Below are positions 11,310 through 21,829 of a stretch of DNA of 64,000 nucleotides, in pieces. The notes beneath the pieces are model-generated. The model ran no database searches. It saw only the letters and a program-made list of their open reading frames with translations, and was not told the origin of the DNA. The stretch lies in contig JAVHKY010000046.1 in assembly GCA_035079385.1 (NCBI GenBank), forward strand, positions 1,550,001 through 1,614,000, read 5' to 3'. The DNA comes from Aspidiotus rigidus (lineage: Eukaryota; Arthropoda; Insecta; Hemiptera; Diaspididae). The first letter of the stretch is position 1. Every line of letters starts with the position of its first letter. A program made the translations under genes and the position numbers.

Positions 11310-12576
11310 TGTTATAACATCTCTGGTTGAAGCGTGAAGGAAGGCATGAGGGGTTGACTGATGGGTGATTGGTTGCTTCTTTAGTTTCGACATCGATTTT
11401 TTTTTTTTTTTGTTTTTTGGGATTTCCTTGTACTTATAGCTGAATTCCCACACGAAGAATCTTCAGATGGAGTTTGAATAGAAAATGGTGATGATAGGGT
11501 GAATACGATTTATGAGTGCATGAAGATAGCATTAAGAGATACCAGGAGTCGGAGGTGATAAAGAATTGAGCCACTCAGCCTAATATACAGTAATGATGTT
11601 AAAAAACCCGCATTTCTGTGTAATCGGTTGATCGGTTTCTTAAAAATTAAAGTACCGGATAACTGATTACTTTGAAAAAAATGAAAACCGGGTAGTTAGT
11701 TTTAACCGATATATTTTATGTTTTTTACAAACGTTCAATTAACTGGTTAATCGAGTATTTAATTGGTATTTTGTTCGTTGAATAAATATCAATTAACTGT
11801 AGTTAACCGGTTATTTACAAGTGTTTTTTCCAATTTGGCATTTCCGCATTCACCATACACGAAAAAGCAAGGTGAAGAATACCCTTTTTCCTGAATTTTT
11901 CAATTACACAGAGCTCCGGTTATTGCACCAAATACTCGGTTATTTACTCGGTTTTATTCTCAACTCAGACCACCGGTTTTTTCTGTTTTTTTTTTTTTTT
12001 TCAAAAAATAACCGGTATACTGGAGTATTTAACCGATATAAAGCCCTTTTTTTATCGACTTTTCTACCTTCAAAAGTGTAGTATTACATCAGTAGCAAGA
12101 TTGACAGGAGGAAGAAGCAGTGAACTTTCCCGACGTTTTGGAGGCCCTATATTACTTTCAGCCTGAACAAAATCAGGTTTTTAATACAGGCCTATATTTA
12201 GACTTGAATAAATTTTCTTTGTCTGCGGATCTCCTCTAAAACTATTGGATGGATTTTTTTGAGACTTACCTAGATAAGTTATAGTCTCATATCTGAAGAT
12301 GGGCACTGACAATTCTTTCGACGATTAATTGATAGTAATTCCTCAGCGCGTTTCCAATTGAGTTGATACGGTTACGCTTAATCATATTGGGAGTAATTGA
12401 AATATAAATTTGCAAATACCGCGGAGACAACTGTTCAGCCCGTATCAAGGTGGACAGAGGGAGGGGGAGTGAATTTTCTGAAGACGTTTTGTAGATTTTT
12501 TAGATAACTCCTAGCCTAAATCAAAACAAAATTGATGTTTCCTTGAATCAATGCGTTTTTTAATTTTACGGTCATC
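11310..12576 (-). repeat. Repeat family B, copy 1 (left part)
   Basis: 11310-11570 matches the reverse complement of 34805-35070, and 12155-12565 matches that of 34060-34330 plus 34735-34800 (for example TACTCCCAATATGATTAA). Copy 1 is interrupted by a family D MITE (11598-12042) and then by the large PLE (12577-16006), beyond which it resumes at about 16014. Confidence 0.6.
11598..12042 (+). mobile_element. MITE family D, copy 2, inserted in family B
   Basis: Collinear with 6995-7330 (TTTTATGTTTTTTACAAACG shared) but longer in the 3' half. It splits family B copy 1 between the parts matching 34805 and 34800. Confidence 0.6.
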
Positions 12577-12644
12577 CATCATAGAGAAATATACTCAAAG
12601 AGAGTAACGAACAAATACAAGAACCGCACAATATTATCAACAGA

Positions 12645-12690
12645 CCGAGCGCTTTCGACTAAACAGTCATTCTCACGGTATAGAAAGCGA
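12645..12690 (-). ncRNA. Hammerhead-ribozyme-like motif, PLE1 left copy
   Basis: Read on the minus strand: stem GACT-GTTT-AGTC, then GAAA, then the self-complementary AGCGCT and C. The 5' core reads GTGAGAAT, which departs from the canonical CUGANGA. Identical to the motif at 15895-15942; see that entry and the finding. Confidence 0.45.
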
Positions 12691-12734
12691 CTGAACCCAA
12701 CACCAACGAGAACAAGAAACAACGAACGAGGAGG

Positions 12735-13951
12735 TCATGACTGAACCAGCGAGTCATCGAAATGTGAATCATTCTCATAGACTAATTCAATCAATCCCTC
12801 CTCAGGAACGTACCTGTTCACCACGGTAATATCTTTAATATTTCGGTGACGATGAATTTCAATTTCTTCCAAAGCCAAGCGCCTAAAATAGGATTTTTCC
12901 CTGTGGAGGAGAACTTCGGATCCCTCTTTGAGGCTATGACCACATTCGATTAAGTGGTCAGCAAACGCCGACTCCCCTACTTTTCTTTTTTCCCATGCTT
13001 TTCTATGTTCATCAACTCTAATTTTGAATTGATGGCTAGTCATCCCTATGTACACCCTCGGGCAATCGCCACAGGCCACCCTATAAACACCCTCCCTCTC
13101 GGCCATCGGAATCGGATCCTTTAACTTGACCAAGAGGCTCTTCACCGTATTGGTACTATAAAACGCCGGTCGGAAACCAAAGGGACGGAGGACACGGCTC
13201 ACCTCCGAAGAAAACTTCCCCAAAAACGGCATCCTAATCCACCGTTTACGCCTCTCAAGATGCAACTGGCGGGGGAGGGAGGTAGTTGAATCCAGACTTT
13301 TTCTTGTAAGTCTCCTCCGGACCATGAGGTCAATGTCCACTTTCACCTGATTCACTCTAGCCAAGTGCTTTATCGTCACGAGTTCCTTATTAAACGCTAC
13401 CTCACTCAAGGGGATCTGAGTGAGGCGATGTATTAAACTATTAAATGTGGCAATTTTATGGGCAAAAGGTACGAAAGACGACCCGTGGATAGTAATATCG
13501 GTCGAAGTACTTTTTCGGTAAATACCGAAATCATGGACACCGTCAATGACGGATATGGTTATGTCCAAAAAATTTATAGATGAGCCGCCAACTTCAAGAG
13601 TGAACTTGATGGACGGATATAAACTATTTAAATAAGCGAGAAACTCACTAAGGAGCTCCGCGGGACCGGTCCACGCACACAATATGTCATCCACGTACCT
13701 ATGCCAATAGAAAACGTGATTCAAAAACACCTGGCCCGAGGAAAACAGGTCGACCTCAAATTTAGACATAAAAACCTCCGAAATAAGAGAGCCTAAAGGG
13801 GAACCAATAGGGATCCCTACCTCCTCAGGGAACTCGAAATATTTATCATCGAACTTACAAAAATTAGGCGACCAACAGGCGTTTAAAAGGTCAAAGAATT
13901 CACCAAATTCATTATGTTGGGTACCGCAGTCTACGAGCAGTTTGCCTATTT
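12735..13951 (-). CDS. PLE1 left copy: reverse transcriptase C-terminal half plus GIY-YIG endonuclease
   Basis: Open from the truncation point at 13951 to the stop at 12735; the first ATG is at 13769 (MSKFEVDLFSSG). The visible part begins within the RT palm. It contains PIGSPLGSLIS (motif B region), YWHRYVDDILCAW (motif C with the catalytic Asp pair) and INFLDITI, then a linker and a GIY-YIG nuclease with GVYRVACGDCPRVYIGMTS, an Arg in the helix (KIRVDEH) and SAFADHLIECGH. Penelope elements use this nuclease for target nicking. Motif A and the whole N-terminus are missing, so this copy cannot be autonomous. Unlike the plus copy, its reading frame is unbroken across the RT-nuclease junction. 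Confidence 0.85.
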
Positions 13952-15848
13952 CCCCCCTCTAAAAAATCAGGAGACGTTGGCAAATGTTGTAGCTCATTTA
14001 GCTATAAAAATCGGCCCTGGTGTAAATACCCAGAAAAAATGTGCGGAAATTGTTCGTAACACCCCCCCTCCCTCGCATAAGTGAAGCAGGGAGTGAATTG
14101 ATAGTGGGTCTGAGGAGGAAGATTAAGGAGGAAAAGCTAGTTATTACCAAAGCTGACAAAGGGAATGCCGTCGTAGTGATGAATAAGGCTTCCTACGTCT
14201 CTAAGGTTTACGATGTACTTGGCCAATGTGGGGCTAAGGAGGCCCCCCTCTTCGATTTTCCGAAATTCGTTAAAGAGGCTAGAAAACTTATTAATGGTAG
14301 TGAGGTAATCATTAAGAGCCCATCTCTAAAGAAAGCTATCTTGGAGCCGAATCCCGCTCCTCCCCTCCTTTACGGGTTGCCGAAGGTACACAAAGAAAAT
14401 GTGCTGATGCGGCCGGTTGTTTCGTTCGTTTCCTCCCCTACATACTCCCTCGCTAAGTTCCTCGATGGATGGTTCAAAGCTCGTGTGGAGGTTGAGTCTC
14501 CCTATTCAGTAAAGAATTCGAGCGCCCTGGCTGAAAAATTGAAGGACACAATCCTTCCTCCGGGTTCAATTCTGTGCTCGTTTGATGTCGTTGGGCTTTT
14601 TCCTAACATTCCCAAGGCCACCACTATGCAACAAATAGGCAAACTGCTCGTAGACTGTGGTACCCCTCATAATGAATTTGGTGAATTCTTTGACCTTTTA
14701 AACGCCTGTTGGTCGCCTAATTTTTGTAAGTTCGATGATAAATATTTCGAGTTCCCTGAGGAGGTAGGGATCCCTATTGGTTCCCCTTTAGGCTCTCTTA
14801 TTTCGGAGGTTTTTATGTCTAAATTTGAGGTCGACCTGTTTTCCTCGGGCCAGGTGTTTTTGAATCACGTTTTCTATTGGCATAGGTACGTGGATGACAT
14901 ATTGTGTGCGTGGACCGGTCCCGCGGAGCTCCTTAGTGAGTTTCTCGCTTATTTAAATAGTTTATATCCGTCCATCAAGTTCACTCTTGAAGTTGGCGAC
15001 TCATCTATAAATTTTTTGGACATAACCATATCCGTCATTGACGGTGTCCATGATTTCGGTATTTACCGGAAAAGTACTTCGACCGATATTACTATCCACG
15101 GGTCGTCTTTCGTACCTTTTGCCCATAAAGTTGCCACATTTAATAGTTTAATACATCGCCTCACTCAGATCCCCTTGAGTGAGGTAGCGTTTAATAAGGA
15201 ACTCGTGACGATAAAGCACTTGGCTAGAGTGAATCAGGTGAAAGTGGACATTGACCTCATGGTCCGGAGGAGACTTACAAGAAAAAGTCTGGATTCAACT
15301 ACCTCCCTCCCCCGCCAGTTGCATCTTGAGAGGCGTAAACGGTGGATTAGGATGCCGTTTTTGGGGAAGTTTTCTTCGGAGGTGAGCCGTGTCCTCCGTC
15401 CCTTTGGTTTCCGACCGGCGTTTTATAGTACCAATACGGTGAAGAGCCTCTTGGTCAAGTTAAAGGATCCGATTCCGATGGCCGAGAGGGAGGGTGTTTA
15501 TAGGGTGGCCTGTGGCGATTGACGGGTGTGTACATAGGGATGACTAGCCGTCAATTCAAAATTAGAGTTGATGAACATAGAAAAGCATGGGAAAAAAGAA
15601 AAGTAGGGGAGTCGGCGTTTGCTGACCACTTAATCGAATGTGGTCATAGCCTCAAAGAGGGATCCGAAGTTCTCCTCCACAGGGAAAAATCCTATTTTAG
15701 GCGCTTGGCTTTGGAAGAAATTGAAATTCATCGTCACCGAAATATTAAAGATATTACCGTGGTGAACAGGTACGTTCCTGAGGAGGGATTGATTGAATTA
15801 GTCTATGAGAATGATTCACATTTCGATGACTCGCTGGTTCAGTCATGA
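13952..15848 (+). pseudogene. PLE1 right copy: RT plus GIY-YIG, two frame breaks
   Basis: Homology starts at 13952 in one frame (ETLANVV ... IKIGPGVNTQKK) and shifts at a C-run near 14065 into the main 14041-15522 frame. That frame holds ITKADKGNAVVVM, LLYGLPKVHK, CSFDVVGLFPNIP (motif A), PIGSPLGSLIS (B), YVDDILCAW (C) and INFLDITI. At about 15522-15530 the sequence differs from the left copy by a short indel that creates a stop in GDC-PR; the GIY-YIG domain continues in another frame (15519-15848). The RT core looks intact but the nuclease is uncoupled. The 5' end is also incomplete compared with PLE ORFs of about 800 residues. Confidence 0.85.
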
Positions 15849-15894
15849 CCTCCTCGTTCGTTGTTTCTTGTTCTCGTTGGTGTTGGGTTCAGTC

Positions 15895-15942
15895 GCTTTC
15901 TATACCGTGAGAATGACTGTTTAGTCGAAAGCGCTCGGTCTG
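15895..15942 (+). ncRNA. Hammerhead-ribozyme-like motif, PLE1 right copy
   Basis: Sequence around ACCGTGAGAATGACTGTTTA followed by GTCGAAAGCGCTCGGT. Stem II GACT/AGTC closes a GTTT loop, GAAA follows, and AGCGCT is self-complementary, allowing a dimeric helix III as in the minimal type I hammerheads reported for Penelope elements. ACC and GGT could form helix I. The conserved core is imperfect: one extra U before stem II and GUGAGAA instead of CUGANGA. Confidence 0.5.
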
Positions 15943-16013
15943 TTGATAATATTGTGCGGTTCTTGTATTTGTTCGTTACTCTCTTTGAGTATATTTCTCT
16001 ATGATGTTTCCTT

Positions 16014-16150
16014 ATTGGAATATAGGTATTTTTAGTCTATTATTAATTAATGTGACGTCATAGTGACAGAATTTATAAACTGAGTTTTATTGTTCATTTT
16101 ACAGATTTGGCTTGTTTGACAGGTCATTGGTATTTAATCGAAAGATTGGG
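16014..16150 (-). repeat. Repeat family B, copy 1 (part beyond PLE1)
   Basis: Matches the reverse complement of about 33945-34050: TATAGGTATTTTTA, TGTGACGTCAT, AACTGAGTTTTATTGTT, GACAGGTCATT. It shows that PLE1 landed inside a pre-existing repeat. Confidence 0.6.
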
Positions 16151-16589
16151 AGTGACTCGCGCAATGATTTCTGCATTGTGAGAAGAAAAGTCGTGTACTA
16201 CTCACGCGATTGCGTGAGTGTTTGACTGTTTTTCTAGATGAAACTCAATTTTCTTTGTATTTAAATCTGCAAAGGATGCAACCTACAAGAAAGTTGCTTT
16301 TTGTCGTAGTTTAAATGTTTTGTTGAGGATTTGCGCCTATAACAGTAATTGAAGTTTGACTGACATTGCTGCAAAAAAAGTTTATGAAATTACAACACTT
16401 GGGTGTATATGCAAAATAATAAAATTGAAAAAAAAAAAAAAAGATAGTATTTCCATGGAAAAAAGAACATGAATTAAAAAGTTATTAACAATGAGTAAGA
16501 TAGGTACTTATTGTTGATTAACGGATTTTTTTTTAAACGAATCAACACGATTTTTTAGGTTATGACCAAATTCATTAGAAGGATTCATA
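16151..16589. other. No recognisable feature
   Basis: AT-rich sequence with a small hairpin (ACTCACGCGATTGCGTGAGT at about 16200) and a poly-A run; no coding or repeat match seen. Confidence 0.4.
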
Positions 16590-17617
16590 CTCAAACCAGT
16601 AAAAAACGAGTACAATGCGAGCAACCCGTTTGCGCACATTGACTGAAAAAAGGGTGAAAAGGTGTAGCCGTTTTGCGCACATGAACGTGGCCTCTTTGCG
16701 CAAATGAAAATAGCTCGTTTGCGCACATACGTTTTCATAGTTCAGTCAGCACCCGTATCCGACTTTAGGCTCGACGGGCGCCGTAAGAGGTGGGAATAGG
16801 CATTTCTACCGCCTCAAAAAGAATCTAGTTCTAACAAGTTGCAATTTAGGAAGATGATCGGATCGAATGAGTATGTGAATGACTAATATTCTAGGACAAG
16901 AATGAAATTGATAAAAAATGAATGATAGTTCACGAACTCCATACCAGTATATCATTGTCTTTCGTTTTGTAAACATGGCATCTGGTGTTTCGAGAGAAAT
17001 TTTTGAAACTAAAAGGGGGAAAAGATGTGTGTCGCTCAATAAATATATATTTCGCGAATTTCGTACTCTAGCAAGTGGTGATATATTCTGCCGTTGTACG
17101 AAGAAGACGTGTAATGCTAATTTGTACATGAACTCGACTTTCACAACCGTCATCGAAGAAAGTGTTACACATAATCATGAAGCTTACAACAAACGTGAAG
17201 TGGTACAGGCTGTGGTGCGAACAGCCGTGAAGAGGAAGGCTGAAGAAGACCGAGAGGAACGACCACCGTCAATAAAATCGCGAGGATTAAAGCAAAATAT
17301 GAGGAATACCGACGAGGAGAAAGAACAAGGCTGAGGTACCTACAAGCTGCCGGGTATCATTGCCAGCCGAAAAAACTTGTCAAGTAGAAATACACTATGT
17401 ACGTACTTCCATGTACTTCCATACGCTTAGCGTACATTTTTAACCACGCCTGCTGTTGTGCAGACAGTCCTAAGCCTGTTTCAAGTGGGAAGGAAAATTT
17501 ACGCTAACATTGTGCGCAAACTGGCTATACCCATGTGCGCAAGACAGTCCTTTTTTTCAGAATGTGCGCAAACGTCCATCGCCCACTCAAACGAGTAAAA
17601 AACGAGTACAATGCGAG
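16590..17617. mobile_element. MULE fragment with TTTGCGCACAT iterons and 33-bp flanking direct repeats
   Basis: Inverted ends CGTTTGCGCACATT (about 16627) and AATGTGCGCAAACG (about 17560). Further TTTGCGCAC iterons lie inside each end: four copies left, three right. Outside the ends, a direct repeat containing AGTAAAAAACGAGTACAATG occurs at about 16590-16624 and 17583-17617. The interior encodes a FLYWCH domain (16918-17334), typical of the N-terminus of arthropod Mutator-like transposases. Confidence 0.55.
16918..17334 (+). CDS. FLYWCH-type zinc-finger domain, N-terminal part of a MULE transposase
   Basis: The natural start is probably MASGVSREIF at about 16975. Residues run ETKRGKRCVSLNKYIFRE, DIFCRCTKKTCNANLYM and VTHNHEAY, giving the FLYWCH pattern of a G-rich N-terminal strand, C-x-C...C and a terminal H-x-H. 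A basic stretch (VKRKAEEDREE) follows, as in FLYWCH-MULE proteins. The frame stops at 17334, before any DDE transposase domain, so this is a truncated gene. FLYWCH modules bind DNA in related proteins. A domesticated host FLYWCH gene is less likely given the MULE-like ends around it. Confidence 0.65.
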   Translation: MNDSSRTPYQYIIVFRFVNMASGVSREIFETKRGKRCVSLNKYIFREFRTLASGDIFCRCTKKTCNANLYMNSTFTTVIEESVTHNHEAYNKREVVQAVVRTAVKRKAEEDREERPPSIKSRGLKQNMRNTDEEKEQG

Positions 17618-17639
17618 CAGCACAGAAATTAAAAGACAC

Positions 17640-17685
17640 GCGGAGCGCTTTCGACTAAACAGTCATCATCAACGATAGAAAGCAA
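17640..17685 (-). ncRNA. Hammerhead-ribozyme-like motif, PLE2
   Basis: On the minus strand: TATCGTTGATGATGACTGTT, then TAGTCGAAAGCGCTCCG. TTGATGA is close to the canonical CUGAUGA core; stem II is GACT/AGTC, then GAAA, AGCGCT and C, with CG/CG as a short helix I. Confidence 0.5.
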
Positions 17686-17807
17686 CTGAATCAACTACTG
17701 CTAAGAAACAAGAACACCAAAGGAAATCATGATTGAACTAGCGAGTCATCGCAATGCGAATCATACTCATAAACCAGTTCAATCAACCCCTCATCAGGTA
17801 TGTACCT

Positions 17808-18804
17808 TGTGACGCACGACTCTGTCGCGCGCCACAAGTTGGTTGAAAAATTGATAAATTCGCAAATATTTGGAATAATTGACTCGCCTCTACGAGCTAA
17901 TTCGAATAACGGTAATTCACTTCGCGAAACCGCGATTTTTCGCGGATGTTTAGTCTACGATAAAGGGTGTCATTTTTGCACACGAAAAGCTTCGCACATA
18001 TTGCTGACTATTACATTTATCAATTGTTTATACCTATACGATTCCGAGATACTTGACGGATGTTTAGTCTACCGAACCTGTATTTATAATTCACCGTTAA
18101 CTGTACCAAATAATTGTCAGCTTTTGCTTCAATTGCAAAATATTTTCAAATATTATAAGTTATCCATTCCCTAATTTATCCCCACTGTACCATACCGTAT
18201 ACCGTTAGAATTAAGAGTATATATTATACCATTTTATCTCCCTTAAGGCTATGCTCTACCTTCAATGAAATGGTAACTTGGAATACCTCTCAGGAGACTA
18301 ATCTTGCACAGAATGCGATGAAACTTTGGAGATTTATTGTTTAAGGTTACAGAAATACCGCTAATTGGTTCTGAGCGCGTAATATTCATAATTATTTTTT
18401 ACAATTTCCAATATACACTACTTGTAAACTAATTAGCGGTATTTCTGTAACCTTGAACAATAAGACTCCGAAGTTTCATCGCATTCTATGCAATATTAGA
18501 CTCCTGAGAGGTATTCCAAGTTACCATTTCATCGAAGGTAGAGCATACCCTTAAGAACATTACCTTACTCTTCACTACTTATCGCGAATCACGTAGTCTT
18601 TAGTGTTAACTTGGAAATTTAAGTCGTAAAGTCTTGCCGCGAATTTATTGCCCGTGTATTTTTGTAAAGTGTACTATTGAGTTAATAAATCTTTCGGTCA
18701 GTCCAATATGAAACACTTCGCGTTTTTCGCAATCTGATTTTTAAACCCCGTGCTTTCGAAAGTCCCTTGGTCGAATTTCCATCACGACCAATCCACACAT
18801 CACA
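17808..18804. mobile_element. Insertion in PLE2 with TGTGA...TCACA ends, possible solo LTR
   Basis: About 1 kb interrupting the PLE2 minus copy. Ends are TGTGACGCACGAC and CACATCACA, and an AATAAAT signal is near 18682, which would fit a solo LTR. Flanking bases do not give a clean target duplication, so the LTR reading is tentative. Contains the TTAA-flanked MITE. Confidence 0.35.
18243..18554. mobile_element. Foldback MITE with TTAA target duplication (piggyBac-like)
   Basis: TTAA at 18243-18246 and 18551-18554 bounds a 304-bp element whose arms (GCTATGCTCTACCTTC inward for about 125 bp) are inverted copies, including TAGCGGTATTTCTGTAACCT. TTAA duplication and terminal GG fit piggyBac-type non-autonomous elements. 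Confidence 0.7.
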
Positions 18805-18844
18805 AATGTATTCGTATGAGACGGTGATTTACGGAATGAATTTT

Positions 18845-19155
18845 TTGAGCACTTTAATGTTGTCACTCTTCAAATGACGAATAATTTCGATGTGCTCCAA
18901 CGCGATCCGTTTACGATCCGAGCTTTCTCGGTGGAGAAGGACTACGGACTCCTCTTTGAAACCGTGACCACTGGCAATCAAGTGGTCCGCGAATGCCGAT
19001 TCACCTATGTTCTTCTTTTCCCACGCCTTTTTGTGTTCGTTGACTCTTATTTTGAGCTGACGGCCAGTTTCCCCTATATATACATGCCATTACAATCACT
19101 ACACTTCACCCTATATACGCCGCTCCTCTCATTTGGAGAGATTGGCAACAGTTTC
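18845..19155 (-). pseudogene. PLE2 minus copy: GIY-YIG endonuclease remnant
   Basis: Reading leftwards from 19155 gives a GIY-YIG domain of PLE type, including MYIGETGRQLKIRVNEH and SAFADHLIASGH. N-terminal parts are missing; the C-terminus is cut by the 1-kb insertion. Confidence 0.65.
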
Positions 19156-19189
19156 AACCGTGCATCATGAATTGTAGTCAGCTAGTGTA

Positions 19190-20376
19190 AACCAGCGATG
19201 AGCTGAACCTCCTTGAGAAGGGCTTAAAATTCAGGTTACCCCCTCCTAAAAATGCCGAGACTCTGGCTAACGTCGTTGCTGATCTCGACATAAAAATTGG
19301 ACCTGGGGTCAATACTCAGAAAGCTTGTGCCGATTTGGTCCGTGATACCCCCCTCCCTAGAATGAATGCTCTTGTTAGTGAGGTGATCAAAGGGATAAAG
19401 AGGAAGGTCAGGGAGGAGGATTTAATCATTACAAAGGCCGACAAGGGGAATGCTATGGTCGTTATGGACAAACCCTCTTACGTCTTTAAGGTCTACGAGG
19501 TCCTTGACCAGTGTGGCGCTGAGGAAAATGACCGTTTCAACTTCCCCAGCCACGTGAAGGAGGTTAGACGTGTTATTAATGAATATGAATTCGAGTTTCC
19601 AGAGGAGGTTGGCATCCGTTTTGGTTCCCCTCTGGGCTCCCTCATCTCCAAGGTCTTTATGTCTAAATTTGAATTTGATCTGTTCTCCTCTGGCCAGGTG
19701 TTCTAACTTGAGTCACGTACATTATTGGCATAGATAAGTTAATGATGTGTTATGTGCGTGGACCGGTCCCCGAGATCTTCTTTTGGAGTTTCTCATGTAT
19801 CTCAATAAGTAAAATACCTCAATAAAATTCACGTTGGAAGTTGGCGGTTCTGCTATCAATTTTTTGGACTTGACGGTCTCCAAAAGAGACGATGTCCATG
19901 AATTCGCCATTTACAGAAAAGATACATCGACCGATATCACTGTCCACGGCAAGTCTTTATGCTCTGTTGCACACAAGTTTGCAGCATTCAATAGCTTAAT
20001 CCACCAGTTGACTAGCATCCCGACGAGTCAGTCCGCCTTTCATAAGGAACTATCGACTATCAAGTACTTGGCCAGAGTGAAACAGGTCAACATAGACATC
20101 GACCTCTTGGTTTAGAGAAATATTACTCGAAAATGTCTTGATTTGACTACCTCCCTCCCTCGGGATTCGCTTCCTGACAGTAGAAATTCCTGGATAAGAC
20201 TCCCTTTCTTGGGGAAGTTTTCCTCTCAATTGGGGCATGTTCTTCGCCCCTTTGGGTTCCGGCCCGCGTATTATTACGGTTAAAAGTCTATTTGTTAGAT
20301 TGAAGGACCCGATCCCTCCAAATGAGAGGAGCGGCGTATATAGGGTGAAGTGTAGTGATTGTAATGGGATGTATAT
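19190..20376 (+). pseudogene. PLE2 plus copy: RT with internal deletion and stops
   Basis: Starts with NLLEKGLKFRLPPPKNAETL, the N-terminal part missing from PLE1, then IIKIGPGVNTQ-like sequence and ITKADKGNAMVVM. After RRVINE the palm motif A region is deleted and the sequence jumps to EFPEEVGIRFGSPLGSLIS. Stops follow (around 19705-19735 and 20115). It ends inside the GIY motif at about 20376. Confidence 0.75.
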
Positions 20377-20394
20377 GTTACGGTACAAGTAGGT

Positions 20395-20490
20395 TGTTCG
20401 CCGCCGCGGAGCGCGTGATTCTACAACGAGTAGACGCGTCGTTGAATGTACGAGCTCGGCGCCTTCAACCGCTCGGCCACAAAGCAGGGC
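20395..20490 (-). other. tRNA-like sequence (possible SINE head or tRNA pseudogene)
   Basis: On the minus strand TGGCCGAGCGGTTGAAGGCG (about 20460-20479) matches a class II (Leu/Ser) tRNA A box and D arm. The B box downstream (around GCGGCGAACAACC) is poor. No complete cloverleaf could be drawn. Confidence 0.35.
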
Positions 20491-20544
20491 TTACGAGTAT
20501 GCGTTTGTTTACCCTTCATTATTACGCAAAGTACTCGGGCAGGT

Positions 20545-21275
20545 CTGCCCTACAACGTGAGAAGGACGTATATCCAAAACATCGATCAACAAAGAATTCA
20601 TTTATCTTCTGTGAGACAAAAATTACACAAAAACCAGTCAATCTGACGTTATTTTCAACGAAAAATTCAGTGGTGGTATTGGTTTTCCGATTGAATGTTT
20701 CTTAATTTTTAATGAGAGGGTGTGTTTCTTTACGTTGCGAGCCATTTAAAATGAAATAAAATTCAAAAAATTACAAGCACGCACAAAATTTAATCTTCAT
20801 CTGACCCGGGTTTCGAACGTATGGTCGCGTTCATCTTCGGAGACAGACTGAGCAGCAATACAATGAGGAGAGAATGACATTTGTACTGATTCACTAGCCA
20901 CTTGTTTATTCTTGTAACCGCTAATGATAAGATGTACTCTCTCCTCATTGTATTGCTGCTCAGTCTGTCCCCGAAGATGAACGCGACCATACGTTCGAAA
21001 CCCGGGTCAGATGAAGATTAAATTTTGGGCGTGCTTGTAATTTTTTGAATTTTATTTTATTTTATTTTATGAATGTCTCTTAATCAAATTATATGGAAAT
21101 ATCGGTGAACATGGATATACGTCCCACTTGCCGACAAAGGAATAGGACGTATATCCACTTGCGAATGATTTCACAGACAGAGCACACACGCACACACCCA
21201 AAGGTAAATTAAACAGAAGATCTATTTCTCTAGATTCGTATTTTGGATATACGTCAATCTCACTTTGTAGGGCAG
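20545..21275. mobile_element. TIR element with AGGT direct repeats, containing a palindrome
   Basis: Inverted ends CTGCCCTACAACGTGAGA and TCTCACTTTGTAGGGCAG extend about 36 bp to GACGTATATCC. AGGT flanks both sides (20541-20544, 21276-21279), a possible 4-bp target duplication. The interior is a 300-bp foldback, annotated separately; no transposase. Confidence 0.6.
20751..21060. repeat. Long palindrome, arms ~120 bp
   Basis: Arms read AATTACAAGCACGC, TCTGACCCGGGTTTCGAACG and TCAGTCTG inward, with the complement on the right. The motif GTTCGAAACCC in the arms resembles a tRNA B box, which may be coincidental. The spacer of about 55 bp is unique. Confidence 0.7.
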
Positions 21276-21829
21276 AGGTATGCTGCGCTGTTTATTTTAG
21301 TTTACCTAGAAGTATTTTATGATTAACTTTCTTTTGATTATTGTCTCTGTTGATATTTGATAATTTCTTCATAATGTTACAAATGAAAATGTTTGAAAGA
21401 TAGGTAATATTAATTTTGAAATTATTCGCAATAAGTACCGTTCTTTTTTATGTTTTCTAATTTCTTATCACATACGTTGCATTTTGCCATAAAATGAAAT
21501 AAAAATTGCCGTACTGTGACTGAAGTTAGTCTTCTATTCAACTTTTCAATTTTTTGAATGGTTTCTCTCATGATGGGAGTGAAATATTGGTTGCAAGCGT
21601 CTGTTTTTATCTTTTGTTATCATTACCTGCGGTTCTATGTGCGGTTTCTTGAATCGCAAATCGCGTTATTCGAACCTGATTTTTTTCCAGTGAAATAGAA
21701 TAATATGATTTCTAAGCAAAATGATTTGAAATGATTGGTAATAGGTATAACTAAAGAAGGACGTATGAATTATTGTTATTTGGAATTAATTGAAATTTGC
21801 GTACGATTCAGAATACAACCAACAACCTT
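21276..21829. other. No recognisable feature
   Basis: AT-rich intergenic sequence; only short, unrelated open frames. Confidence 0.4.

Larger units (their letters stand above)
12577..16006. mobile_element. Penelope-like element 1: inverted head-to-head pair
   Basis: A 5'-truncated minus-strand copy (12577-13951) abuts a longer plus-strand copy (13952-16006). The arms are almost identical over about 1.37 kb, which is the typical Penelope arrangement of a main copy plus an inverted 5'-truncated partner. Both outer ends reach the same terminal sequence (ATATTTCTCTATGAT). GATGTTTCCTT occurs at 12534-12544 and again at 16003-16013, a candidate target duplication. The element sits inside family B repeat copy 1. 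Confidence 0.85.
17618..20376. mobile_element. Penelope-like element 2: decayed head-to-head pair
   Basis: Minus-strand 3' part (17618-17807, resuming at about 18805-19155) faces a plus-strand copy (19190-20376). The minus half is split by an insertion of about 1 kb carrying a smaller MITE. Overall about 75-80 percent similar to PLE1 by eye, so it is an older copy of a related lineage. Confidence 0.75.

Noticed and set aside
20795..21020. tRNA gene suggested by GTTCGAAACCCGGGTC
   Set aside because: The motif occurs in both arms of a palindrome with no A box or acceptor stem at the right distance.
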